Shown: positions 17,653 to 28,270 of the stretch, in pieces
Layout of the letters: each line of letters starts with the position of its first letter
How positions within the stretch are numbered: position 1 is the stretch's first letter
Assembly: GCA_028292435.1 (NCBI GenBank)
Contig: JAQGMI010000028.1
Location: 48,110 to 112,109, forward strand
DNA from: Betaproteobacteria bacterium
GTDB lineage: Bacteria; Pseudomonadota; Gammaproteobacteria; Burkholderiales; SG8-41
Reading direction: 5' to 3'
Length of the DNA stretch: 64,000 nucleotides
Position numbers and translations under genes: made by a program
Notes under the pieces: model-generated
What the model was told of the DNA's origin: nothing
The model's input: only the letters and a program-made list of their open reading frames with translations
Databases searched by the model: none

Positions 17653-17723
17653 GATGCCTCCTCAATTAGGTATAACTATGGCGCTATTTTGCCTGCGGCG
17701 CGAAGCGTTGACACCTGCTGGCG

Positions 17724-18911
17724 TCACTTGTGTTCGGCAGGCAGGGCGCGGGCGAGCATGAAGCACAAAGGCAGCGTCGCAAATGCAAGCACGCCGCAAA
17801 TGGCAATCGACGTACCGACGCCGAATGCGTCGCCGACGTAGCCGAAGATCAGCGGCACGATGAGACCGCAAACCGAATTGATCGTGTAGAAGAGGCCGAA
17901 AGCGCGCGGCAGCCGTTCCGGATCGATTACGTCGCCGATCGTTGCATAGAGCACCGATGAAGTGCCGTTCAACGCAATGCCCAGCAGCGGTAGCACGAGG
18001 TATGCGGCGACGTCAGGCAGCACCAGCATCAGCAGAATCCCCACACCGGTACCGATTTCCGTGATGACGACAGTGCGCACGATGCCGACGCGTTCGGCCA
18101 AATGCCCGCACGCGAGCTTGCCTGCCATTCCGCCGATCAAAAGCAGCGGGACCGATAACGCCGCCCATCCGGCCGGCAGATTTTTAGCGAGCATCAGAAA
18201 CGCGATGAACGTGAGAAAACCGGTGCGCACACTGGTGTCGACCACTTCGATCAGGCAGAGCGCGGTAAAACCCGCGCGATTGCGAATGCCCCAGCCGGAA
18301 GGCGTATTCGCTGCGTCCGCGGTGACGCTCACCGGTTTACTGCGTCCGGCGCTCGCGTCGAGTGCGATCAAAACCATCAGCGCGCAGGCAAGTGCGAGCG
18401 CACCGAACACCGTGATCGGCACTTGCCACGGAATGCCGGCAACGAACAGCAAACTCACAGCGCCGCCGAATGCAAACTTGCCGACGTCGCCGAAGAAATT
18501 GTAAGTGCCGAGCGCCGCCCGTCGTCCCGCGCCCGGATAGGCGTGAGAAATGAGCGTCGAGCACAGCGGATGCTGAAATGCCGAACCAAAGCCGGCGAAG
18601 AAGAGGGCGACGAGAATCGCCGCAAACCCGGCCGATTGGCCGAGCGCGATGAACGCGAGACCGCTGGCTGCGGTGCCGACCGCCAACAAGTTGCGTGCGC
18701 CGAGTTTTTCCGCGGCCATGCCGACCGGCGTCTGAAACACCGCGGTTGCCGCGCGCCAGACCGAACGAATGACACCGACCTGGACGAGCGAGAGATTGAA
18801 TGCCTGCGCGAGTATCGGCAGCAGCACGTAGCTGACGTCGGACAACCCGTCATGCAGGATGTGCGCAGTACAGCAGGTGGAGAGCGTGCGTTTGGGTGTC
18901 GAGCGTGTCAA
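17724..18911 (-). CDS. MFS transporter
   Basis: A 395-residue protein with about twelve hydrophobic segments; GMAAEKLGARNLLAVG is the MFS loop between helices 2 and 3. It begins with TTG preceded by AAGGGATCCGC. HILHDGLSDVSYVLLPILAQ at the N-terminus resembles fosmidomycin-resistance-like (Fsr) MFS proteins. The CMD gene follows after 71 bases. The substrate is unknown. Confidence 0.82.
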   Translation of the reverse strand: MTRSTPKRTLSTCCTAHILHDGLSDVSYVLLPILAQAFNLSLVQVGVIRSVWRAATAVFQTPVGMAAEKLGARNLLAVGTAASGLAFIALGQSAGFAAILVALFFAGFGSAFQHPLCSTLISHAYPGAGRRAALGTYNFFGDVGKFAFGGAVSLLFVAGIPWQVPITVFGALALACALMVLIALDASAGRSKPVSVTADAANTPSGWGIRNRAGFTALCLIEVVDTSVRTGFLTFIAFLMLAKNLPAGWAALSVPLLLIGGMAGKLACGHLAERVGIVRTVVITEIGTGVGILLMLVLPDVAAYLVLPLLGIALNGTSSVLYATIGDVIDPERLPRAFGLFYTINSVCGLIVPLIFGYVGDAFGVGTSIAICGVLAFATLPLCFMLARALPAEHK

Positions 18912-19018
18912 GCGGATCCCTTGATTTTTACGCGATGATAACAGGCGACTTCATCGCGCGCACGATGCGGCCGCACGGGGCAGGGTAAAATCGAGCGAAG
19001 TTGAAAACTGGATGACTG

Positions 19019-19282
19019 ATGGAACTTTTGATTTATCTCTTCGCCGCGGCGTTCGTTTTTATGGCAGCCGCGCTCATGATTACGTATCGGCGCACGCGCT
19101 ATTACGGCGCATTCCTGCTGGGACTCGCCTATGCGGCTGCGGCAATCCTCGCCGTCGTGCTCACGCACTGGTGGCCGCTCGTCGCCGGGTTTGCGCTCGT
19201 GTGGGTTTTGCGTTTTCTCGGTCTCGATCCTGACGTGAAAAAGACCGGGAACAATGAAGGCGAACAAACCGCGAAGGAGTGA
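19019..19282 (+). CDS. Small membrane protein, three hydrophobic segments
   Basis: An 87-residue protein with hydrophobic stretches at about 2-20, 30-46 and 50-67 and a charged cytoplasmic-type tail (DPDVKKTG...). It ends two bases before the SPFH gene start, whose ribosome site lies inside its last codons, so the two are coupled. Its position is that of a partner of the SPFH protein, as NfeD is elsewhere, but it has no NfeD OB-fold. The family is unrecognised. Confidence 0.75.
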   Translation: MELLIYLFAAAFVFMAAALMITYRRTRYYGAFLLGLAYAAAAILAVVLTHWWPLVAGFALVWVLRFLGLDPDVKKTGNNEGEQTAKE

Positions 19283-19284
19283 GC

Positions 19285-20178
19285 ATGGAACGGGGAAGCA
19301 GCGCGATCAGCACGGATGAGCAGGTGATCAGTGGCGTCAATGGCTGGGTGATGCTCGCCATTTTGATAGCGCTTCTGGGATTCGCCGTCTTGCTCGCCGT
19401 AACGCCGGGCGGGCCGGTCAAAGTAATCGGCGGCGCTTTGCTGGTCGGAGTCACCTTGTTCTGCCTGAAGGGCTTGTTCACGCTGGAGCCGAATCAGGCC
19501 GCCGTCATGATCTTTTTCGGCAGTTATGCAGGCACTCTGCGCGAGAGCGGGTTTTTCTGGGTGAATCCGTTTTATGCGAAGACGCGCGTGTCATTGCGCA
19601 TCAATAACTGGAACACGCCGGTGTTGAAGGTCAATGATGAACGCGGCAGCCCGATCGAGATTGCCGCGGTCATTGCATGGCGCGTGCAGGAAACGGCGAA
19701 GGCGGTGTTCGATGTCGAAAGCTGCGTCAATTATCTGCAGATCCAGAGCGAGTCGGCGGTGCGCCAGGTCGCGAGCGGCCATGCTTACGACATCGCCGAC
19801 GGCGGCCCCGACAACCGCAAAAGCCTGCGCACCGATTTGGTCGCGATCGCGGAGTTGCTGCGCGAATCGATTCAATCGCACGTCGACGTCGCCGGCATCG
19901 TGATCGAAGAGGCCAAGATCGCGCATCTCGCTTATGCGCCCGAAATCGCCGGCGCTATGTTGCGCCGCCAGCAGGCGGAGGCGGTCGTCATGGCGCGTCA
20001 GCGGCTGGTCGAGGGCGCGGTGGGCATGGTCGACGGCGCATTAAAACAGCTCGAGGACAGGAAAATCGTCGCGCTGTCGTCCGAGCAGCGCGCCGTGCTC
20101 GTCACCAACATGATGACGGTGCTGCTGTCGGAATCCGGTGCGCAGCCGGTCATTCAGATGGCGCAGGCGTCGCAATAA
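19285..20178 (+). CDS. SPFH/band 7 family membrane protein
   Basis: A 297-residue protein; ATG at 19285 is chosen over an in-frame GTG at 19279 because AAGGAG lies five bases before it. Two hydrophobic segments (about 18-65) are followed by the band 7 domain with TLEPNQAAVMIFFG, FFWVNPF and the segment VIAWRVQETAKAVFDVE. The C-terminal helix has MLRRQQAEAVVMARQRLVEGAVGMV. SPFH proteins form membrane microdomain scaffolds. The partner is the 87-residue membrane protein upstream, and a strong terminator follows. Confidence 0.87.
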   Translation: MERGSSAISTDEQVISGVNGWVMLAILIALLGFAVLLAVTPGGPVKVIGGALLVGVTLFCLKGLFTLEPNQAAVMIFFGSYAGTLRESGFFWVNPFYAKTRVSLRINNWNTPVLKVNDERGSPIEIAAVIAWRVQETAKAVFDVESCVNYLQIQSESAVRQVASGHAYDIADGGPDNRKSLRTDLVAIAELLRESIQSHVDVAGIVIEEAKIAHLAYAPEIAGAMLRRQQAEAVVMARQRLVEGAVGMVDGALKQLEDRKIVALSSEQRAVLVTNMMTVLLSESGAQPVIQMAQASQ

Positions 20179-20196
20179 AACCGCAGGCGACGCTAC

Positions 20197-20226
20197 AAAA
20201 AAAGCCGGGCAATGCCCGGCTTTTTT
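20197..20226. terminator. Bidirectional Rho-independent terminator
   Basis: GCCGGGC-AAT-GCCCGGC (20204-20220) is flanked by seven A upstream and six T downstream, so it can end both the SPFH gene (+) and the convergent basic protein gene (-). Confidence 0.9.
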
Positions 20227-20243
20227 ATTCGAAAAACGCCTGC

Positions 20244-20765
20244 TTAAGCAGGTGCGCCAGGTCCGCGCTTACGCTTCTTGAAAAAACGTCCGCCTGACTT
20301 CGGGCGCTGACCGGCGGCATCCTGACGCCGCGGTTGCTGCTGGTCGGGACGGCGCCCATCCTGGCGTCGACCGCCTTCCTGATGACCCTGTTGATGTCCT
20401 TGCTGATGACGGCCATCCTGCGGCGTCAGACGATTGCCCGGGGCAGTTTCGATCTCAAGACTGATGATTTCGTCCCAGACCGGATCGCTGCGGTCGCGCT
20501 CGGGAATTGCGAGCAATTCACGCAGGCGGCGGCGCGGGTCATGGGCAGGGGGCGACGCAGCATGCTCTGCGCGCTGTACGTCAACCGGCGGTGCTTCGAC
20601 CGGCTGTTCCATCGAGGGCTGTTCTTCGTTCATATGGGTATTATCCTCCGATTGCAAATTTCCTGCATCCCCCGCTTCCAGCGGCTGGAAATCCGGCGTG
20701 CCAGCGGGATCTGGCGCTCCGGCGGCGCGCGGCCGCGGACCTCTGCGGGCTTTGCGCACGCTCAT
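20244..20765 (-). CDS. Basic, disordered Gln/Arg-rich hypothetical protein
   Basis: A 173-residue frame, or 129 residues if the ATG at 20633 is the start (CGGAGG eleven bases before it; the longer start has GGTGAAAG). The recognisable core is RRRLRELLAIPERDRSDPVW plus DEIISLEIETAPGNR, followed by a low-complexity tail with HQQGHQQGHQEGG and ending KKRKRGPGAPA. I have seen such a core with variable basic tails in Betaproteobacteria; no function is known to me. A nucleic-acid-binding role is a guess from composition. It shares the terminator with the SPFH gene. Confidence 0.65.
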   Translation of the reverse strand: MSVRKARRGPRPRAAGAPDPAGTPDFQPLEAGDAGNLQSEDNTHMNEEQPSMEQPVEAPPVDVQRAEHAASPPAHDPRRRLRELLAIPERDRSDPVWDEIISLEIETAPGNRLTPQDGRHQQGHQQGHQEGGRRQDGRRPDQQQPRRQDAAGQRPKSGGRFFKKRKRGPGAPA

Positions 20766-20865
20766 ACGTCGACTTTCACCAAGAACATCTTATATTTTGC
20801 ACACATCGATTGATACGCAGCCTTTCATGCCTGATTCAACGCTAAATATGGACAGGGCAACCGCC

Positions 20866-21651
20866 TCAGAGTTTTAAGCCATGCAGAAAATTTGCGCGAT
20901 CGCGCGCACCGGCCATCAGAAAGCTCATGTCGCCGCCGCTCAAAATGAAGCGCATGCCGAAACCGATATATTTCTCCATCAGCTTCTGATCGTACACGCC
21001 GCCCATGCCGGGATGAATTTTATGGCGGCGGCACGCATCGATCACTTTGCGGTAGGCCTCTTCGACGCGCGGGTCGCCAAACTGGCCCGGGATTCCCATT
21101 TCGGCGCACAAGTCGTTGGTGCCGATCAGAATCGCATCGAGACCGGGAACCGCGGCGATTGCATCGACCTTGGCGATTGCATCGGGGGTCTCGAGCATCA
21201 CGCACACGAAGGTTTCGCGGTTCGCGATCGTCGTCGATTCGCCGACCGGCACGCTCTTATAGGCGAATTGCGGCAGGATGCCCATCACGGAGCGGTGGCC
21301 GAGCGGCGGATATTTGCAATAGGCGACCGCGCGTTCGGTTTCTTCGACCGTATCGACATGTGGCACGACGATGCCCTGGGCGCCGGAATCGAGCAGCCTT
21401 GAAGCATGGTGATGCTCTTTGCCCGGCACGCGCACGATCGGCGTGATGCCGACCGGCAGCGCCGCCATCGCAATTTGGGCGGCGGTATCGACGTCCATCG
21501 AATTGTGTTCCATGTCGATGAAGAGCCAGTCGTAGCCGCAGGTTTTGCCGATGGTGGCGATATCGACGGTGCGCGCGAGTCGCAGGCCCATGCCGATCGC
21601 GATTTTGCCCGCGTCAAGTTGCTGCTTGGTGTGATTCGGATATGCGCTCAC
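20866..21651 (-). CDS. HpcH/HpaI aldolase/citrate lyase family protein
   Basis: A 261-residue class II aldolase of the HpaI type. The start is GTG at 21651, with AAAGGT six bases upstream; the frame runs open much further but has no other support. Metal/substrate motifs are FIDMEHNSMD, PIVRVPG (catalytic Arg region), VCVMLETPDA and LIGTNDLCAEMG. These enzymes cleave 4-hydroxy-2-oxoacids to pyruvate plus an aldehyde. The nearby hydantoinase-like and Bug genes suggest catabolism of an unusual acid; the substrate is unknown. Confidence 0.88.
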   Translation of the reverse strand: MSAYPNHTKQQLDAGKIAIGMGLRLARTVDIATIGKTCGYDWLFIDMEHNSMDVDTAAQIAMAALPVGITPIVRVPGKEHHHASRLLDSGAQGIVVPHVDTVEETERAVAYCKYPPLGHRSVMGILPQFAYKSVPVGESTTIANRETFVCVMLETPDAIAKVDAIAAVPGLDAILIGTNDLCAEMGIPGQFGDPRVEEAYRKVIDACRRHKIHPGMGGVYDQKLMEKYIGFGMRFILSGGDMSFLMAGARDRANFLHGLKL

Positions 21652-21831
21652 GTTGGTACCTTTCAAGTTATTGTGCTTAGGGAAATCTACGCGATGACCA
21701 GAGCCGCTATTTTCTCTCGGATCGCGTTTGACTCCAAGCGCGAGTGAAGACGTGGCCGCTTTCCTTTGCCTGCCGGCTATAGTATCTTCGGCGCCCGTCG
21801 CAAAGACCCGCAATTGACGCCTGAAAAAAAC

Positions 21832-22491
21832 ATGAAAAAATCCCCGAAAATTTATTTGATCCACGCCGCGGACGTCGCCATCGGTCCGATCGTCGCCAGC
21901 TTTCGCGCAAACTGGCCCGAAGCGCGCACGGTCAACCTGCTGGAAGACGCGCTGATGAACGATCTCGCGCTCGACGGTAAGCTGACCGACGCGATGGTCG
22001 AGCGTTTCGTGCACATCGGGCATTACTGCGTCAAAGCCGCGGCCGACGCGATACTGTTTACCTGCTCGGCATTCGGGCCGGCGGTCGAAGCCTGCCGCCG
22101 CGAAGTCGCGATCCCGGTGCTGAAGCCGAACGAAGCGATGTATGAACAGCTTGTCGCCAAGAGCGGCAGCGTCGTGCTGCTCGCAACGTTTCAGCCTTCG
22201 CTGCCGTCGATGCTTGCGGAAATCGAGGCGTACGCAACAAAGCAGGGCACCGACGTCAAAGTGCGTACTCAACTGGTCGAAGGCGCGCTCGTGGCGCTGC
22301 AGGACAACCGGCCTGACGATCATAATCGCCTGATCGCGGACGCTGCGGCTAAGCAAACCGGGTGCGATGTGATCGCGCTCGCGCAGTTTTCGATGGCGCC
22401 GGCGAAGACGCTGGCAGCGGCCCGCACAGCCATCCCGATCCTGACGACGCCGGACAGTGCCGTGGCGAAACTAAAGACGCTGCTCGCTTAG
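21832..22491 (+). CDS. Asp/Glu racemase superfamily protein (arylmalonate decarboxylase-like)
   Basis: A 219-residue protein; ATG at 21832 is chosen because it directly starts the first strand (KIYLIHA). The first catalytic Cys is kept in LFTCSAFGPA. The second active-site position, normally Cys in racemases, reads IALAQFSMAP with no Cys, so a simple two-base racemase is unlikely. One-Cys members include arylmalonate decarboxylase and maleate isomerase variants. It diverges from the HpaI aldolase gene and converges with a Bug receptor gene. Confidence 0.8.
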   Translation: MKKSPKIYLIHAADVAIGPIVASFRANWPEARTVNLLEDALMNDLALDGKLTDAMVERFVHIGHYCVKAAADAILFTCSAFGPAVEACRREVAIPVLKPNEAMYEQLVAKSGSVVLLATFQPSLPSMLAEIEAYATKQGTDVKVRTQLVEGALVALQDNRPDDHNRLIADAAAKQTGCDVIALAQFSMAPAKTLAAARTAIPILTTPDSAVAKLKTLLA

Positions 22492-22502
22492 TTGCCGTCG
22501 AC

Positions 22503-23474
22503 TTACTCGCCCTTTATGCCGGCGGCTTTCACGAGTTTCGCCCACTTCGTCATTTCGGTTTTCAGGAACGCGGCGAACTGCTCGGGCGAATTACCGACGG
22601 GGTCGGCGCCAAGCGCGGAGAATCTTTCGCGCATCTGCGGCGTCTTGAAACCTTTCTGAATTTCAGCGCTGATGCGCGAGATGATCTCAGGCGGTGTCGC
22701 GGCCGGCGCAAGTAATCCGAACCACGCGGTCACGGCATAACCGGGCAAGCCGGCTTCCGCAACAGTCGGCAGATCGGGCACGCTTGCTGAACGCTGCGCG
22801 CCGGTGACAGCAAGCGCGCGCAAGCGCCCCGACTTCACATGCGGCAGCGTAACGACCATGTCGGCAAAGCCAACCATCGTTTCGCCGCCGATCAGCGCCG
22901 TGACGCCCGGCGCACTGCCCTTGTACGGAATGTGCGTGAGTTTCACGTTGGCGAGGTTGGAGAACAATTCACCGGCGAGATGCTGCGCGCCGCCGGCGCC
23001 GCCCGATGCGAATGTCACTTGTCCCGGCCGCGCGGCCGCAAATGCAATCAACTCCTTCACCGATTGCACCGGCACGCCCGGGTGCACCACGAGAATGTTG
23101 TTAATGCTCGCCAGCAGCGAAATCGGCGCGAGATCTTTTACGGGATCGTAGCCAAGTTTGCTGTCCATCGCCGGTGACACGGCAAATGCAATCGATACGG
23201 TGTTGAGCGTGTAGCCGTCGGCCGGCGAGCGTACCGCGGCCAGCACGCCGACGTTGCCGCTCGCGCCGGGCCGGTTTTCGATTATGGCGGGCTGGCTCCA
23301 CGCTTCGGTCAGTAACTGGCCGACTGCGCGCGCGAATAGATCGCTCGGCCCGCCCGCTACGTAGGGAACGATGATGCGTATCGGTTTCGATGGATAGGGT
23401 TGCGCCCACGTAAGTGATGACACCATCGCAAGCGCCGCGACACACAGGAGCGTCACTCGTTGATTCATTTTCAT
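22503..23474 (-). CDS. TctC/Bug family substrate-binding protein
   Basis: A 323-residue receptor with signal peptide ending SSLTWAQ. Landmarks are [44 protein letters not shown] and [15 protein letters not shown]. Its ATG overlaps the stop of the hydantoinase gene by four bases (ATGA), so it is translated from the same message. That makes a good case that it captures the substrate of the fused hydantoinase/oxoprolinase, perhaps a cyclic amide or pyroglutamate-like compound; this is inference. Confidence 0.93.
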   Translation of the reverse strand: MKMNQRVTLLCVAALAMVSSLTWAQPYPSKPIRIIVPYVAGGPSDLFARAVGQLLTEAWSQPAIIENRPGASGNVGVLAAVRSPADGYTLNTVSIAFAVSPAMDSKLGYDPVKDLAPISLLASINNILVVHPGVPVQSVKELIAFAAARPGQVTFASGGAGGAQHLAGELFSNLANVKLTHIPYKGSAPGVTALIGGETMVGFADMVVTLPHVKSGRLRALAVTGAQRSASVPDLPTVAEAGLPGYAVTAWFGLLAPAATPPEIISRISAEIQKGFKTPQMRERFSALGADPVGNSPEQFAAFLKTEMTKWAKLVKAAGIKGE

Positions 23475-26400
23475 GAGGCTTTACCATAACCGCCGCCGCC
23501 CGGCGTTTCAATCACAAATACGTCGTTCGCGTTCATCTCGAATTTATCAGCGCCCTGCAATTCGACTTGTGACCCGTCGCTGCGAAGCACAAAGTTGCGG
23601 CCGACTGCGCCGGGCTTGCCGCCGTTCATGCCGTACGGCGGCACAATGCGATGGCCCGAAAGGATGGCTGCGGTCATCGCTTCAAGAAAGCGAATCCGCC
23701 GCGTCGAGCCGTTGCCGCCGCGCCATTTTCCCGTGCCACCGCTGCCCGCGCGAATTGCAAAGTCTTCGAGCCGCACCGGGAAGCGCCACTCGAGAATTTC
23801 GGGATCGGTGAGTCGCGAGTTGGTCATATGGGTCTGCACGACGTCGGTTCCGTTGAAGCCATTCCCTGCGCCCGAGCCGCCCGATATCGTTTCATAATAC
23901 TGGTAGCGCTCGTTGCCGAACGTAAAATTGTTCATCGTGCCTTGCGACGCGCCCATCAGACCGAGCGCGCCGTAGAGCGCATCGGTCACGCACTGGGATG
24001 TTTCAACGTTGCCGGCGACCACGGCGGCCGGATAGCGCGGGTTCAGCATCGAACGCTCGGGGATGATGACTTCGATCGGCTTCAGGCAGCCGGCGTTGAG
24101 CGGAATATCGTCGTCGACGAGCGAACGAAACACATACAGCACCGCCGCCATGCAGACGGCGGAGGGCGCATTGAAATTATTGTCGAGCTGCGCGCTCGTG
24201 CCGGTGAAATCGATGACCGCGCTGCGCTCCTGCCGGTTGAAGCGGATTGCGACCTTGATTACGGCGCCGTGATCCATGGCGTATTCGAACCGGCCGTCCT
24301 TCAGCACGTTGATCACGCGGCGCAACGATTCTTCGGCGTTGTCCTGCACATGGCGCATGTACGCATGCACAACGTCGAGCCCGAAGTGCGCGACCATGCG
24401 GCGCAGTTCCTGCACGCCTTTTTCATTGGCAGCGATCATCGCGCGCAAATCCGCCATGTTCTGCGCGACGTTGCGGCACGGGTACTTGCCGGAAGAGAGC
24501 AGTGCGATGGTTTCCTGTTCGCGCAGGCGTCCGCGTTCGACGAGCAGAAAGTTGTCGATCAGAACGCCTTCTTCCTCGACGACACGGCTGTCGGGCGGCA
24601 TCGACCCCGGCGTAATGCCGCCGATGTCGGCATGGTGTCCGCGCGAGCCCACGTAAAACAGAATGTGCGTGCCGGCGTCGTCGAACACCGGCGTGATGAC
24701 CGTAACGTCAGGCAAATGAGTGCCGCCGTTGTACGGTGCGTTCAACACGAACACGTCGCCCGGATTCATTTTCCCGGCATTCTCTCGAATCACTGTGCGT
24801 ATCGATTCGCCCATCGAACCGAGATGCACCGGCATGTGCGGCGCGTTCGCGATGAGTTCGCCGTTCTGATTGAACACCGCACACGAAAAATCGAGACGTT
24901 CCTTGATGTTGACCGAATATGCCGTGTTGGCGAGCCGCAATCCCATCTGCTCGGCGATCGACATATAGAGGTTGTTGAAGATCTCGAGCATCACCGGATC
25001 GACGTTCGTGCCGACCGCGACCCGGACAGGGCGCGCTTCCATTCGTTGCAGCACGAGGTGGTCGAGCGGCGTCACTTCGGCCTGCCACCCCGGCTCGACG
25101 ATCGTCGTTGCGTTGGTTTCGGCGATGATCGCGGGGCCTTTAACCTTATCGCCGGGCAACAGCGCATCGCGGCGATAGGCGGGCGTCGAATGGGCGCGGC
25201 CGCCGGTATGCATCGTCACGGTTTCCGCGGTGGGCGGCGAGCCGCTGCGGCGCGGTGCCGGCGCGGCGAGTTCAATCGGCGCATCGGAAACGCCGATCGC
25301 TTCGACCGATACTGCTTCGGCAATCAATGCTCGGCCGGGCATCAGGAAGCTGTAGCGCATACGGTAAGCCGCTTCGAATTGAGCGACCATTTCCGCGAGC
25401 GCGCCAAAATTGACGACCAGCGACGAATCGGTGCCGTCATACCGAAGATGAATGCGCTTGACGATGCGAATACGTCCGGCGGCAATCCCCTGGCGCAGCA
25501 CTTCGTCACGTCCGGCGTCCGCGAGTTTATCGAGCGCGGCTTGCAGCGATGGCAGGTTCGACGATTCGAGTTTCGCTTCGACTGCTTCCTCGCGCATCGC
25601 GGTGATGTCCGCGAGTCCCATGCCGTAAGCCGACAGCACCCCGGCGAGCGGGTGCAGGAACACGCGCGTCATACCGAGCGCGTCGGCGACGAGACAGGCA
25701 TGCTGGCCGGCGGCGCCGCCGAAACAACATAGCGTGTACTCCGTCACGTCGTGCCCGCGCTGCACGGAAATCTGCTTGATCGCATTAGCCATGTTGCCGA
25801 CCGCGATGTCGACATAGCCTTCGGCAACTTGTTCCGGCGTGCGCGCATTGCCGGTTTTGTCCTGGATCTCGCGGGCGAGCGTGGCAAATTGTTGCTTGAC
25901 GGTCTCGGCATCGAGCGGCGCATCGCCGCTTTCACCGAATACCGGCGGGAAGAATGCTGGCTGAATTTTGCCGAGCATCACATTGCAGTCCGTCACCGTG
26001 AGCGGGCCGTTCTTGCGGTAACTCGCGGGCCCCGGATTCGCGCCCGCCGAATCCGGCCCGACGCGATATCGCGCGCCGTCAAAATGCAGGATCGACCCGC
26101 CGCCCGCAGCGACGGTATGGATGCTCATCATCGGCGCGCGCATGCGCACGCCCGCGACCTGCGTCTCGAACGCACGTTCCATGTCGCTCAATTCGGTGCC
26201 GGCGAAATGTGAAACGTCAGTCGACGTGCCGCCCATGTCGAAGCCGATAATCTTGTTGAAGCCGGCGGCTGCCGAGGTACGCACGGCGCCGACGATGCCG
26301 CCCGCGGGCCCCGACAAAATCGAATCCTTGCCCTGGAATCGCCGCGCGTCGGTCAGTCCGCCGTTTGATTGCATGAACATGAGCCGCACGTCTTCAAGCT

Positions 26401-27106
26401 CGCTGGCGACCGTATCGACATAGCGGCGCAGGATCGGCGACAGGTATGCGTCGACGACGGTGGTATCGCCGCGGCTGACGAGTTTCATCAGCGGACTGAC
26501 TTCGTGCGACACCGATACATGTGTATAGCCGATTTGACGCGCCATTTCGGCGACGAACTTTTCGTGATCCTGATAGCGATAGCCATGCATCAGCACGATC
26601 GCGAGCGAACGATAGCCGTCGGCGAACACCGCTTCGAGCGCGCGGCGCGTCTTGTCGCGATCGAGCGCGAGCACGACTTCACCGCGTGCGCCGATGCGCT
26701 CGTCGACTTCGACGACTTTCGAATATAAAAGCTCCGGCAGCACGATGTGGCGGTCGAAGATGCGCGGGCGGTTCTGGTACGCAATCCTCAAGGCATCGCG
26801 AAATCCACGCGTGATAAAGAGCGCGGTGCGTTCGCCTTTGCGCTCGAGCAGCGCATTCGTCGCGACGGTCGTGCCCATTTTGACGGCATCGATCAAATCG
26901 CCAGGTATGCGCGCGCCCGGCGCAATGCCGAGCAGATGGCGAATGCCGGCGACGGCGGCGTCACGATAGCGCGACGGATTTTCCGAGAGTAATTTGTGGG
27001 TGACGAGCGTGCCGTCGGGTTTGCGCGCGACGACATCGGTGAAAGTGCCGCCGCGGTCGATCCAGAATTGCCAGCGAGTCGGAGTGGTGGCTGCCGGTGA
27101 GTTCAC
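23471..27106 (-). CDS. Fused hydantoinase/oxoprolinase HyuA-HyuB protein
   Basis: A 1211-residue single chain. The N-terminal HyuA part (about 1-690) has the actin-like ATPase motifs [10 protein letters not shown] (17-26), [10 protein letters not shown] and [11 protein letters not shown]. The C-terminal HyuB part starts near 700 ([19 protein letters not shown]) and has [18 protein letters not shown] and a Gly-rich end. This is the 5-oxoprolinase architecture, with ATP-dependent opening of 5-oxoproline or hydantoins; acetone/acetophenone carboxylases are related but use separate subunits. GTG start. A Bug receptor gene overlaps its stop. Confidence 0.92.
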   Translation of the reverse strand: MNSPAATTPTRWQFWIDRGGTFTDVVARKPDGTLVTHKLLSENPSRYRDAAVAGIRHLLGIAPGARIPGDLIDAVKMGTTVATNALLERKGERTALFITRGFRDALRIAYQNRPRIFDRHIVLPELLYSKVVEVDERIGARGEVVLALDRDKTRRALEAVFADGYRSLAIVLMHGYRYQDHEKFVAEMARQIGYTHVSVSHEVSPLMKLVSRGDTTVVDAYLSPILRRYVDTVASELEDVRLMFMQSNGGLTDARRFQGKDSILSGPAGGIVGAVRTSAAAGFNKIIGFDMGGTSTDVSHFAGTELSDMERAFETQVAGVRMRAPMMSIHTVAAGGGSILHFDGARYRVGPDSAGANPGPASYRKNGPLTVTDCNVMLGKIQPAFFPPVFGESGDAPLDAETVKQQFATLAREIQDKTGNARTPEQVAEGYVDIAVGNMANAIKQISVQRGHDVTEYTLCCFGGAAGQHACLVADALGMTRVFLHPLAGVLSAYGMGLADITAMREEAVEAKLESSNLPSLQAALDKLADAGRDEVLRQGIAAGRIRIVKRIHLRYDGTDSSLVVNFGALAEMVAQFEAAYRMRYSFLMPGRALIAEAVSVEAIGVSDAPIELAAPAPRRSGSPPTAETVTMHTGGRAHSTPAYRRDALLPGDKVKGPAIIAETNATTIVEPGWQAEVTPLDHLVLQRMEARPVRVAVGTNVDPVMLEIFNNLYMSIAEQMGLRLANTAYSVNIKERLDFSCAVFNQNGELIANAPHMPVHLGSMGESIRTVIRENAGKMNPGDVFVLNAPYNGGTHLPDVTVITPVFDDAGTHILFYVGSRGHHADIGGITPGSMPPDSRVVEEEGVLIDNFLLVERGRLREQETIALLSSGKYPCRNVAQNMADLRAMIAANEKGVQELRRMVAHFGLDVVHAYMRHVQDNAEESLRRVINVLKDGRFEYAMDHGAVIKVAIRFNRQERSAVIDFTGTSAQLDNNFNAPSAVCMAAVLYVFRSLVDDDIPLNAGCLKPIEVIIPERSMLNPRYPAAVVAGNVETSQCVTDALYGALGLMGASQGTMNNFTFGNERYQYYETISGGSGAGNGFNGTDVVQTHMTNSRLTDPEILEWRFPVRLEDFAIRAGSGGTGKWRGGNGSTRRIRFLEAMTAAILSGHRIVPPYGMNGGKPGAVGRNFVLRSDGSQVELQGADKFEMNANDVFVIETPGGGGYGKAS

Positions 27107-27288
27107 GTTGGCGCGGACGCTGTGACATTGCTTCAGGGGAGACCAATACTATCACGGCGTCGAGCGCCGCGGATTGATTGACAAGCATCGGCGCGGCGGC
27201 AAAAATGGTTTGCGCGTTTCCGCCCGGCGGTGGAACGCGACGAAGCGACATATTCCGCAATCATTCTGCATCAAACCACAAGGCGCTG

Positions 27289-28266
27289 ATGAAAGAGATC
27301 AACATCCTGCTCACAATGGACTGTGAGCCGACGCTCGCGACGACGCACGCGCAGGCGACCGGACCACGCGATTGGGCGCACGGTGAGCGCGCGGTAAAGG
27401 GTTATTTTGAAATCGGTCGGCGCTACGGATTGCCGGCGAGCTATTTCGTGCATCCGGAAACCGTGCTCGGCCAGCCCGACGTGTTTGCCGGACTCGAAAG
27501 CCGCGGCGCCTGTCTCGGTCTGCACATGCATCCGTGGAAGTATTCGATGTGGCGCTACGGCCAGAAACGCTACCTCGCCAATTACGGCGGATTGTCCGCG
27601 GATGAGCAGCGCGCCTGTCTCGCCGAATCGTCAGCGTTGTGGCGGCAGGCGATGGGTTATCAGCCGTTGTATTTTCGGCCGGGCTCGTTTTCGGCCAATG
27701 ACGACGTGTTCAGAGTGCTCGCGGAATGTGGTTTTCGCGGCGGATCGTGCTCGGTGCCGGGGCGCGTGTGGGCCGACGTAGAGACAGTGTGGAGCGGGGC
27801 AGAGCCTGATCCGCATCGCGCGAATGCGTTTTTTCGCCAGGCGCGCGGCAATCTCGAATTCGCGAACGTGCCCGTCTCCGTGGACTTTTCAAGCCACGTA
27901 ACCGGACAGAAATGCCGCGCCATGCATTCGGACCTGCGTCCCGATACCGACTGGCCGGGCAAGCACGGCATCAGCTATCAAACAATTGCGACGAATATCG
28001 TCGGGCAGACGATGGCGCGCGCGCCGAAAATTCCGGTGATCGTGATTATTTCGCACAATCACTACGAGTACAGCGATGAGAACAACGCGGTGACGAAGCG
28101 CCTGATCGCATCGCTCGACGCGGTCATGGCGGCGTGCAAGGCAGCAGGCGTCAGGCCCGTCGGCACAACGATTGCGGCAATCGTCGATCAAGTACTGACA
28201 GAGCCGAACGTGCCGCAGACTTTTGTGTGCCCGGAGAGTGCGTACTCGGTCAATGCGAAGCAATAG
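27289..28266 (+). CDS. Polysaccharide deacetylase-like (NodB fold) protein
   Basis: A 325-residue protein starting at 27289, where the first strand LLTMDCEPT supplies the NodB-type Asp. The metal His pair is in LGLHMHPWKY. RPGSFSANDDVFRVLAECGFRGGS is the conserved RPGxxxxN-type block, and VIIISHNHYEY supplies the late His. No signal peptide is seen, so the substrate may be intracellular; some cytosolic NodB-fold proteins hydrolyse amides such as allantoin. The Hyu genes diverge upstream, and a Bug gene starts 4 bases downstream. Confidence 0.78.
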   Translation: MKEINILLTMDCEPTLATTHAQATGPRDWAHGERAVKGYFEIGRRYGLPASYFVHPETVLGQPDVFAGLESRGACLGLHMHPWKYSMWRYGQKRYLANYGGLSADEQRACLAESSALWRQAMGYQPLYFRPGSFSANDDVFRVLAECGFRGGSCSVPGRVWADVETVWSGAEPDPHRANAFFRQARGNLEFANVPVSVDFSSHVTGQKCRAMHSDLRPDTDWPGKHGISYQTIATNIVGQTMARAPKIPVIVIISHNHYEYSDENNAVTKRLIASLDAVMAACKAAGVRPVGTTIAAIVDQVLTEPNVPQTFVCPESAYSVNAKQ

Positions 28267-28270
28267 CGTC

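Noticed and set aside
21652..22356. N-terminal extension of the HpaI aldolase
   Set aside because: Open frame by chance antisense to the racemase-like gene; the GTG at 21651 with AAAGGT gives the normal family length.
23651..25732. A 693-codon frame on the + strand opposite the Hyu gene
   Set aside because: It is the antisense shadow of a conserved GC-rich gene; it has no ribosome site and its composition (many His, Arg, Ala) is typical of shadows.
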